The position numbers were made by a program, and so were the translations under genes. From Runella limosa DSM 17973 (GTDB lineage Bacteria; Bacteroidota; Bacteroidia; Cytophagales; Spirosomataceae): a stretch of DNA of 41,565 nucleotides. The notes beneath the pieces were generated by a model. That model made no database searches. It saw only the letters and a list, made by a program, of their open reading frames with translations, and had not been told where the DNA came from. The stretch is from assembly GCF_000482465.1 (NCBI RefSeq), contig NZ_KI519427.1, positions 1-41,565 on the forward strand, written 5' to 3'. Positions 7,760 to 14,306 of this stretch are shown in pieces (position 1 is the first letter of the stretch; each line of letters opens with the position of its first letter).

Positions 7760-9433
7760 ATGAAAAAAACGCTCTACACCGCAGTGCTTTTGGTGGGATT
7801 AGGCATCGTTAGTTTTGCCCAATCCAAAAAAGCGCCCAAGCTCACCCCCGAACAGGCTCGCCTCGAAAAACTCAAACAAGAAGCCGTCTCAGGCGTTGAA
7901 AAACGTGCTGAATTGGGACAACAAATCAACGACATGCTGTTTAGCTTCTCTGAATTAGGGTTTCAAGAGGTCGAAAGTGCGCGTTATTTGACCGAACTGC
8001 TTCAAAAAAATGGATTTACTATCGAGCGGGGTATTGCCAATATGCCTACGGCTTGGCTGGCAAAATGGGGCAGTGGTAAGCCCATTATCGCGATTGGCTC
8101 GGACGTTGACTGCATTCCCAAAGCCTCCCAAAAACCTGGGGTAGCTTATCAAGATCCCATCGTGGTAGGAGCACCAGGCCACGGTGAAGGGCACAACTCG
8201 GGGCAGGCACTCAATATAATTTCGGCGTTGGCCGTGAAAGAAATCATGGAACGTGAGAAAATCCCAGGCACGTTGGTGTTGTGGCCTGGCGTAGCCGAAG
8301 AATTGGTAGGAGCGAAGGCATTTTATGTGCGTGATGGGTATTTCAAAGATGTGGATGCCTGCATTTTTACGCACGTAGCTAACAATTTGGGCGTTTCTTA
8401 CGGCGATGCAGGCAACAACGGTTTGGTGTCGGTTCGTTTCAATTTTGAAGGGGCGGCTGCCCATGCTGCGGGTGCACCGTGGCGCGGTCGTAGCGCCTTG
8501 GATGCGGTCGAATTGATGAACGTAGGTTGGAACTTTCGTCGTGAGCACTTGGAAGTAACGCAGCGCTCGCATTATGTCATTCCAGATGGGGGCGATCAGC
8601 CCAACGTTGTGCCATCTAAAGCGGCGGTTTGGTATTATTTCCGCGAGCGTTCTTATCCTAAAATCAAAAAACTGTTTGACATCGGCGTGAAAATCGCGGA
8701 AGGTGCGGCTTTGATGACTGATACGAAGTTTACCTACGAAATTTTGGGGTCGGCTTGGCCTGGGCACTTCAATAAGCCAATTGCGGAAGCGATGTACCAA
8801 AACATCAAAAAAGTAGGATTACCTACGTGGTCGGAAGAAGATCAAATGTTGGCAAAAGCATCCCAAAAAGAACTTGAAGCGCCGAAAATTTCAGGATTGG
8901 CCACAAAACTCGACACGTTAAGTTTGCCTGCGGATTCACCCACGCGCATGATGGGTGGACAGGCCATGTCGGTAGGTGGTGGCTCCGACGACATTGCGGA
9001 TATTTCGTGGTCGTTGCCAACCATTGTGCTGCGCTACCCTTCCAACATTCCTGGCTTGCCAGGTCACCACTGGTCGAACGCTATTTCAATGGCGACGCCG
9101 ATTGCGCACAAAGGCGTGGTGTACGGAGCCAAAGCCGAAGCGATGACCTTGATTGATATGTTGCTGAAACCCGAAATTATTAAAGAAGCATGGGAGTATT
9201 ATCGCAACGAGCAAACCAAAGATCAGAAGTATGAGCCGTTGATTTCGCCCAAAGAAGTACCTGCGGTGTATTTGAATCGCAACATCATGGAGAAATTCAA
9301 ACCTGAGTTGTCGAAGTATTATTATGACCCTACCAAGTACAAGACGTATTTGGAACAATTAGGCATCAAATACCCTACTTTGCGCGACGATCAGAAGGAA
9401 GATTTGAAAAAAATGAAAGAAAGTGAAAAATAA
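7760..9433 (+). CDS. Exported M20D-family amidohydrolase, AbgB-like
   Basis: A 557-residue metallohydrolase related to aminobenzoyl-glutamate utilisation protein B. The start is set at the ATG opening a signal peptide (MKKTLYTAVLLVGLGIVSFA-Q); an in-frame TTG 33 bp upstream overlaps a promoter box and is less likely. Metal-site motifs are GSDVDCIP (113-120), GAPGHGEGHNSG (137-148, His141 and His145), GVAEELVGAK (177-186, Glu180/181) and THVANN (204-209). M20D enzymes cleave amide bonds with two metal ions, typically hydrolysing p-aminobenzoyl-glutamate or acyl-amino acids. E. coli AbgB is cytoplasmic, so export here suggests an extracellular or periplasmic substrate. No abgA or abgT gene is adjacent. 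It converges on cvfB across a bidirectional terminator. Confidence 0.88.
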   Translation: MKKTLYTAVLLVGLGIVSFAQSKKAPKLTPEQARLEKLKQEAVSGVEKRAELGQQINDMLFSFSELGFQEVESARYLTELLQKNGFTIERGIANMPTAWLAKWGSGKPIIAIGSDVDCIPKASQKPGVAYQDPIVVGAPGHGEGHNSGQALNIISALAVKEIMEREKIPGTLVLWPGVAEELVGAKAFYVRDGYFKDVDACIFTHVANNLGVSYGDAGNNGLVSVRFNFEGAAAHAAGAPWRGRSALDAVELMNVGWNFRREHLEVTQRSHYVIPDGGDQPNVVPSKAAVWYYFRERSYPKIKKLFDIGVKIAEGAALMTDTKFTYEILGSAWPGHFNKPIAEAMYQNIKKVGLPTWSEEDQMLAKASQKELEAPKISGLATKLDTLSLPADSPTRMMGGQAMSVGGGSDDIADISWSLPTIVLRYPSNIPGLPGHHWSNAISMATPIAHKGVVYGAKAEAMTLIDMLLKPEIIKEAWEYYRNEQTKDQKYEPLISPKEVPAVYLNRNIMEKFKPELSKYYYDPTKYKTYLEQLGIKYPTLRDDQKEDLKKMKESEK

Positions 9434-9554
9434 TTGAAAACGATTCCAACCTTTTCCTCAGTAGGTGCGTCTTTAGGGTGGTAGCTACCTATTAACGCTG
9501 ACATTCCCGTTTGAATATAAAGACATCTATTGGGGTAAACAATAGAAATTAGTG

Positions 9555-9587
9555 AAAAAGAGCGTGACCTATGGCCACGCTCTTTTT
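9555..9587. terminator. Bidirectional terminator between convergent genes
   Basis: A 12-bp stem (AAAAAGAGCGTG, 9555-9566, with CACGCTCTTTTT, 9576-9587) closes over a 9-base loop that can itself form a CC/GG pair. A- and T-runs flank it symmetrically, so it can serve both the M20 hydrolase gene and cvfB, whose stop is 4 bp away. Confidence 0.85.
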
Positions 9588-9590
9588 GCT

Positions 9591-10430
9591 TTACAGCAAG
9601 TACATTCCGTCGTCTTTTAGCTCAATTTTACGTTCTTTGAGCAATCCACCCACGGCTTTTTTGAAGTCTTTTTTCGACATTCCGAAGGTTTTATAAATCA
9701 ATTCGGGGGCTGATTTGTCCGTAAAAGGCAAAAATCCTTGGGCTTCTTGGAGTTGGGTGTAGAGGTCACTTTTACTACCTTCAATGCGGTTGTATGACTG
9801 CTCTAACAGTGCCAAATCAATCTTTTGATCTTCCCTGATTTTCTTGATGTACCCTACCGTAGGCTTTCCTAATTCGATGTTTTTGAAAACCTCGTCGCGG
9901 TACAAAACCCCCAGATGCCGCTGGTTGATAAGGGCTTTGATACCCATGTCGGTGTATTCGTAGGGCAAAAGATCGACTTGCATCCCTTCCGACAGTTCCG
10001 AAATATCTTCTTCCAAAAAACGTTCAATTTTAGCCGAACCCACAATACGGTCGGTTTTGGTATCGAGGTGGATAAAAATCAAGAAACTTTTACCCACGAG
10101 CATGTTATCCCGTTGTTGTTTGAACGGAATAAAAAGGTCTTTAGGAAGTCCCCAATCCATAAAAACGCCCAACGAAGTGACCATTGTAACCGTCAAATAC
10201 ACAAACTCGCCTACCGTTCCGTAGGGCTCAAGTGTAGTACCAATGGCACGGTCTTCGGAGTCACGATAGATAAAGACATCCAAAAAATCCCCGATTTGTA
10301 TATCGGCTGGAACGTACTGTTTGGGAACCAAAATCTCGTCTTCGTAGCCATCGAGATAAATTCCAAAATCCAGCTGCTTAATAACCTTCAAGCGGTTATA
10401 CTGTCCCATTCGCAAACGACGATTTCCCAT
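9591..10430 (-). CDS. cvfB: CvfB-family S1-like RNA-binding protein
   Basis: A 279-residue cytoplasmic protein matching the CvfB/YitL architecture: tandem S1-like OB folds followed by a winged helix. The first S1-like unit starts at LKVIKQLDFGIYLDG (about 14-28), the second at VTSLGVFMDWGLPKDLFIP (about 84-102), and a third near GMQVDLLPYEYTDMGIKALI. The C-terminal GFLPFTDKSAPELIYKTFGM and KAVGGLLKERKI are the family's winged-helix signature. In staphylococci CvfB affects virulence gene expression and binds RNA; the role in Bacteroidota is not defined. A second ATG seven codons in (MGQYNRLKV) resembles the usual family N-terminus and may be the true start (10409). Confidence 0.85.
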   Translation of the reverse strand: MGNRRLRMGQYNRLKVIKQLDFGIYLDGYEDEILVPKQYVPADIQIGDFLDVFIYRDSEDRAIGTTLEPYGTVGEFVYLTVTMVTSLGVFMDWGLPKDLFIPFKQQRDNMLVGKSFLIFIHLDTKTDRIVGSAKIERFLEEDISELSEGMQVDLLPYEYTDMGIKALINQRHLGVLYRDEVFKNIELGKPTVGYIKKIREDQKIDLALLEQSYNRIEGSKSDLYTQLQEAQGFLPFTDKSAPELIYKTFGMSKKDFKKAVGGLLKERKIELKDDGMYLL

Positions 10431-10520
10431 AGTTATATTTACTTTTTTCTAGTTTCTGTTATCATTTCGAGGAATCTAAGGCTATAGACCCCTCCTAGTG
10501 TCGGGGTGACAATACGTCCT

Positions 10521-10738
10521 CGTCGGGTTGTGAGCAACCCTCCCCACGAGAGTAACCCTCCCCACATTCGACATTCTACCTTCTGCACTCGACATTCGCA
10601 GCGCTCGTCGGGTTGTGAGCAACCCTCTTCACAAGAGCAACCCTCCCCACATTAGCAACCCTTCCCACGAGAGCAATTCTCCCCACATTCGACATTGCTC
10701 GGGCGACCCCGTCTGCACTCGACCCTCGACACTCCCTA
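10521..10738. repeat. Tandem hairpin and TCGACATTC word-repeat region
   Basis: This fills most of a 308-bp gene-free gap. Two copies of a block starting CGTCGGGTTGTGAGCAACCC lie 85 bp apart (10521 and 10606). Each has a perfect 6-bp stem GGGTTG/CAACCC around the loop TGAG (10525-10540 and 10610-10625). They are followed by repeated phrases CCCTCCCCAC, CACATTCGACATT and CACTCGACCCTCGACA (10716-10731). The last phrase recurs exactly inside the helicase-nuclease gene. The first 90 bp of the gap (10431-10520) hold nothing recognisable. No RNA gene was recognised. Confidence 0.75.
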
Positions 10739-11413
10739 TTACAGTTCTTCGATTTTCAAAATAAGATTCGGATTGGGACAAAGTTGCAAAAACTTTTCTC
10801 GTTCTGCCAATGAACATACGCCAGGAAAGTCGCCTTTGAGGCCAAGCGTAGCTGTCATTAGCTGAAAATGAAGGTGAGGCGGCCAGTCGCCGTTGATAGG
10901 ATAATTGCCAAAACTGGCAAAACGTTCCCCTTCTTCAATGACCTTGCCTTCATACAGCCCTCGCAGCGACTCTTCGCTGAGGTGGCCGTACAACGAATAG
11001 AAAGTCGTTCCTTCAAGTTGGTGTTCCAAAATAATTGTTGGGCCATAGTCACCAAAGTTATCATTATTGGCAAAACTATGCACCTTGCCGTCGAGTGGAG
11101 CAAAAACGGGTGTACCAGCCGAGGCCCAAATGTCAATGCCCAAGTGAATACAACGCGGTTCGTCGGTTTGTTGGAAATGCGCACTGCGGCGGTAAATCGT
11201 GCGGTGCTCGTTGTACCCACCTATGCCTACCACCACTTTGGCTTGTTGCAGCTTTCCAAAAACATAGTCAGAGAAGGCTTCACTGTTTTGTAAATCGATG
11301 GTGGCTAGGTCGGGATTGTTGTCCGTAAAATCAAGCACAAGGTAATTGCCTTTCGACCACTGAAAAGGAACCACAGGTGCAAAGTCATGACGAAGAAGTA
11401 GTTGCTCAATCAA
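10739..11413 (-). CDS. M23-family (LytM-type) metallopeptidase
   Basis: A 224-residue protein with a LytM-type zinc endopeptidase domain over about residues 85-190. The motif H90-LGID94 gives the first two zinc ligands, YGHL (His144) and PPHLHFQ (His180, His182) complete the active site. Such enzymes cleave peptidoglycan cross-bridges. No signal peptide or membrane segment is visible at the N-terminus (IEQLLLRHDFAPVVPFQW), which is odd for a wall enzyme. The only available start is a TTG at 11413, two codons after an in-frame stop. The minus strand reads TAACTTGT a few bases before it, a near-match to the -7 box. The domain could instead serve a non-peptidoglycan role. Confidence 0.82.
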   Translation of the reverse strand: MIEQLLLRHDFAPVVPFQWSKGNYLVLDFTDNNPDLATIDLQNSEAFSDYVFGKLQQAKVVVGIGGYNEHRTIYRRSAHFQQTDEPRCIHLGIDIWASAGTPVFAPLDGKVHSFANNDNFGDYGPTIILEHQLEGTTFYSLYGHLSEESLRGLYEGKVIEEGERFASFGNYPINGDWPPHLHFQLMTATLGLKGDFPGVCSLAEREKFLQLCPNPNLILKIEEL

Positions 11414-11519
11414 AACAAGTTAAAATTACGATGGTTGACAAAAAGAATTGACACAACAAAAGTAGTAATAACCCCTCGACATCCTTATACAGTTTTAAAC
11501 CTTTATATCCATAACACAG

Positions 11520-12155
11520 ATGAAAAAAACGGTTAGTCTTGTCGCACTACTCTTTTTGGCGACGGCTGGGTTTGCCCAAAAAGCAAAAACAGGAAAATGG
11601 ATTTCACTTTTTGACGGAAAATCATTGGCAGGCTGGAAAGTAGGCGAAAACGCGGCTTCATTCAAAGTTGAAGACGGCGCTATTGTGGTCAATGGCCCAC
11701 GCGGTCACTTGTTTTACGACGGCGAAATCAACGGCCACGACTTCAAAAATTTTGAATACAAAGCCCAAGTAATGACCTTCCCAAGTGCCAATTCTGGTAT
11801 GTATATTCACACCAAATACCAAGAAAAAGGCTGGCCTTCCAAAGGATACGAAATTCAAGTAAATAATTCCCATTCTGACTGGCGCCGCACGGGAAGTGTG
11901 TATGGAATTCAAGATTTGAAAGATGTATTTGTCAACGATAACGAATGGTACACTGAGCACATCATCGTCGAAGGCAAGCGTATTCGGGTCAAAATCAACG
12001 ACAAGACGGTGATGGATTATACCGAACCCGATGAAGTAGGTCAGAAAATCGAAGAAGGGCGTAAAATCAGCAGTGGTACCTTTGCGCTCCAAGCCCACGA
12101 CCCCAAAAGCAAAGTGATGTACAAAGACATCATGGTAAAGATACTGCCAGATTAA
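11520..12155 (+). CDS. Secreted DUF1080 (3-keto-disaccharide hydrolase domain) protein
   Basis: A 211-residue exported protein. Residues 1-20 form a signal peptide (SLVALLFLATAGFAQ). The mature part is one DUF1080 domain beginning with KWISLFDGKSLAGWKV, the standard family opening, and including SGMYIHTKYQEKG, SVYGIQDLKDVFVNDNEWYT and the closing KVMYKDIMVKIL. The fold is a concanavalin-like jelly roll, and characterised members hydrolyse 3-keto-glycosides or bind glycans. It lies divergently from the M23 gene and upstream of the porin on the same strand, 73 bp away. Substrate not deducible. Confidence 0.9.
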   Translation: MKKTVSLVALLFLATAGFAQKAKTGKWISLFDGKSLAGWKVGENAASFKVEDGAIVVNGPRGHLFYDGEINGHDFKNFEYKAQVMTFPSANSGMYIHTKYQEKGWPSKGYEIQVNNSHSDWRRTGSVYGIQDLKDVFVNDNEWYTEHIIVEGKRIRVKINDKTVMDYTEPDEVGQKIEEGRKISSGTFALQAHDPKSKVMYKDIMVKILPD

Positions 12156-12216
12156 TTTTTGATTGGTTAAATTTTCTTAAATCCTTTTTGAAAACGCATT
12201 GAGCAGAAACTTATGC

Positions 12217-12224
12217 TAACTTTG
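12217..12224 (+). promoter_or_regulatory. Candidate -7 promoter box (TAACTTTG) just before the porin start
   Basis: An exact TAnnTTTG match lies only 4 bp before the GTG start at 12229. If it is functional, transcription would begin at or next to the start codon, giving a leaderless or almost leaderless mRNA. Confidence 0.45.
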
Positions 12225-12228
12225 CGGT

Positions 12229-14166
12229 GTGAAAAAGTGGTTATTCATCATCGTTTGTAGCATTTGGTCGGCAGTAAGCTACGGCCAAATTCGTATGCCA
12301 GGAAATGGGTCGTTTGGCGGCGGCGGAGGAGGTGGCTTAGGTCAAGGTGGACAAGTCAAACTCGACGATTCGACCAAAATGATTTATGGGCCGCATACGT
12401 CGCGCTATTTTTTGGAAGAAGATGTCTTCAACAACCGCAAGACGCTCTATGCCATAGATACGTCTTATGACGGTTTTCATCGCTATAATTTCGTCCAGCG
12501 GGCCGATTTTCAGCTGGTCGATTTGGGAAATTTGGGAACGGCTTCTCGTTCCCTCTTTTACCGTCCTGTGGAGCAGATTGGGACGCAGTTTGGCTATGAC
12601 GCTTATACTCCGTACGCGTATGCCATTCAGGATGTAAAATACTACGATACCAAATCGCCTTACACCAATCTGTATTTAGCACTGGGTGGTTTAGGGCAAA
12701 ATATCGCCCGTTTTGACCATAGCCAAAACATTACGCCTCGCCTCAATTTGGGCATCAACGCCCAGCGTTTTACAACCAACAAGTACTTCGGCACCAGTGG
12801 GACCAGTGATTCCCAAAACAACTTGACGCAAAACTGGGCCTTTGTTTTTCACGGAAATTATCGTTCCAAAGATGAGAAATATCTGCTAATGGGGCAGTTT
12901 AACCACCTGAATCACAGCGCATACGAGCAAGGTGGGATGTCGTCGGATACACTGAATTTTCGGTCAGATGGGACGATAGAATACAACAACCCTTCGGCAA
13001 TTCTAAAAACGGCTCAATCGTGGGAACGCCGTAACAATTGGCATATTTACCAGCAATACGTATTGGCGCAAGGTTTTCAGGTATATCATGTGTTTGATTA
13101 TAAAAGAACGATAGATCAGTACGTTGATACTGACCTGTCACAAGCTCAAGCCAATAATTTTTACCCTAATTATTACTATAGCAATACAAATACGCTTCAA
13201 AAGGTGCGGTTTAGGTTGTTTGAAAATAAGTTTGGTATCAAGGGGCGCTACCAAGGGTTTAACTATCGGGCGCACTATCGTCAACGAATTTTGTCGATGA
13301 ATGGCACGTACAACTTGTCGGATTCTACGAACGCAACGTACAAGTTGAATCGCTTTGAAAACTTTGTAGGGCTTTGGTTAGCGTATTACCTCAAAGACAG
13401 TACACAGCGCGCTACGGCCGAATTTGAGTATTCGTTGGGGCGGGATTTTAAAATAAAAGGTGAGATTGTCAGTAAGTGGTTTACGGCGGGGTATTATTCG
13501 GTGCTTTCATCGCCGACGATGCTTCAATTGATGTACACCAGTAATCACCTAAAGTGGGAAAATACGTCGAGATTAGTCAATTCTAATAACATTTATGGCC
13601 AACTTAATCTAGCGGCCAAAAAAGTGCATTTCAGCCCACGCCTTGATTATCATTTAATTAGCAATTATATTTATTATGATACGGCGGCGGTGGCACGACA
13701 ATTTACGTCTCCCTTTAGTGTAATAAAGGTTGGGGCATTGACGCAATGGAAACCAGGGAAATTTCAGTTTTTGAGTCAAACTTACTATACACTTGTGTCG
13801 AACGACAACGTACTGCGGATTCCCCGCTTCATGGCCAACTTTAGAGCTACTTTTGACTTCGTTTATTATAAAGTATTATTCTTGCAATTAGGGGCGGAAA
13901 TTCACTATAAATCAACGTATTATGCGGATACATACATGCCGCTAACGCAACAATTCCATCTTCAAAACTCAACAAAAGCGGAAGGTGTGGTTTACACTGA
14001 ATTTTTTGTGAATGCCCGTATCAATCGTGTGCGTTTATTTCTCAAAATGGCCAACGCGGGTCAAGGCTTTCAAGGGCCTTTTAACCGTGGTTATTTCTCT
14101 ACTCCGCTTTATCCCGTTGTGGGGCGCTCTTTGGGCTTTGGTCTCAATTGGCCGCTATTTGACTAA
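12229..14166 (+). CDS. Putative outer-membrane porin (Porin_10-like)
   Basis: A 645-residue outer-membrane protein. It starts with GTG and a signal peptide (KKWLFIIVCSIWSAVSYGQ), then a Gly-rich segment (GNGSFGGGGGGGLGQGGQ, about 25-42). The rest is rich in alternating aromatic/polar beta-strands (for example LFENKFGIKGRYQGFNYRAH and FLQLGAEIHYKSTYYAD) and ends NRVRLFLKMANAGQGFQGP followed by GFGLNWPLFD, as expected for the Bacteroidota 'putative porin' family. The GTG is needed to give a signal peptide, as the next in-frame Met (24) lies after it. It precedes a TonB-receptor-like barrel gene by 140 bp. Transport substrate unknown. Confidence 0.82.
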   Translation: MKKWLFIIVCSIWSAVSYGQIRMPGNGSFGGGGGGGLGQGGQVKLDDSTKMIYGPHTSRYFLEEDVFNNRKTLYAIDTSYDGFHRYNFVQRADFQLVDLGNLGTASRSLFYRPVEQIGTQFGYDAYTPYAYAIQDVKYYDTKSPYTNLYLALGGLGQNIARFDHSQNITPRLNLGINAQRFTTNKYFGTSGTSDSQNNLTQNWAFVFHGNYRSKDEKYLLMGQFNHLNHSAYEQGGMSSDTLNFRSDGTIEYNNPSAILKTAQSWERRNNWHIYQQYVLAQGFQVYHVFDYKRTIDQYVDTDLSQAQANNFYPNYYYSNTNTLQKVRFRLFENKFGIKGRYQGFNYRAHYRQRILSMNGTYNLSDSTNATYKLNRFENFVGLWLAYYLKDSTQRATAEFEYSLGRDFKIKGEIVSKWFTAGYYSVLSSPTMLQLMYTSNHLKWENTSRLVNSNNIYGQLNLAAKKVHFSPRLDYHLISNYIYYDTAAVARQFTSPFSVIKVGALTQWKPGKFQFLSQTYYTLVSNDNVLRIPRFMANFRATFDFVYYKVLFLQLGAEIHYKSTYYADTYMPLTQQFHLQNSTKAEGVVYTEFFVNARINRVRLFLKMANAGQGFQGPFNRGYFSTPLYPVVGRSLGFGLNWPLFD

Positions 14167-14306
14167 TAGTTCGTCTATAATTTACCCCCATTTAGTCGTC
14201 CAGACCTTGCATTTGGTCGTTTTTCTCTGAATACTAACAGAGAGTCAGCAACATTTGTACTTGAATTATTGTCTAATACATAGACAGACCTTTTATAAAT
14301 ACAACA

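Noticed and set aside
7955-8800. 281-codon minus-strand frame inside the M20 hydrolase gene
   Set aside because: Fully antisense to a well-supported gene; Arg/His/Phe-rich composition of a shadow frame.
9915-10487. 190-codon plus-strand frame
   Set aside because: Antisense to cvfB, with a biased shadow composition.
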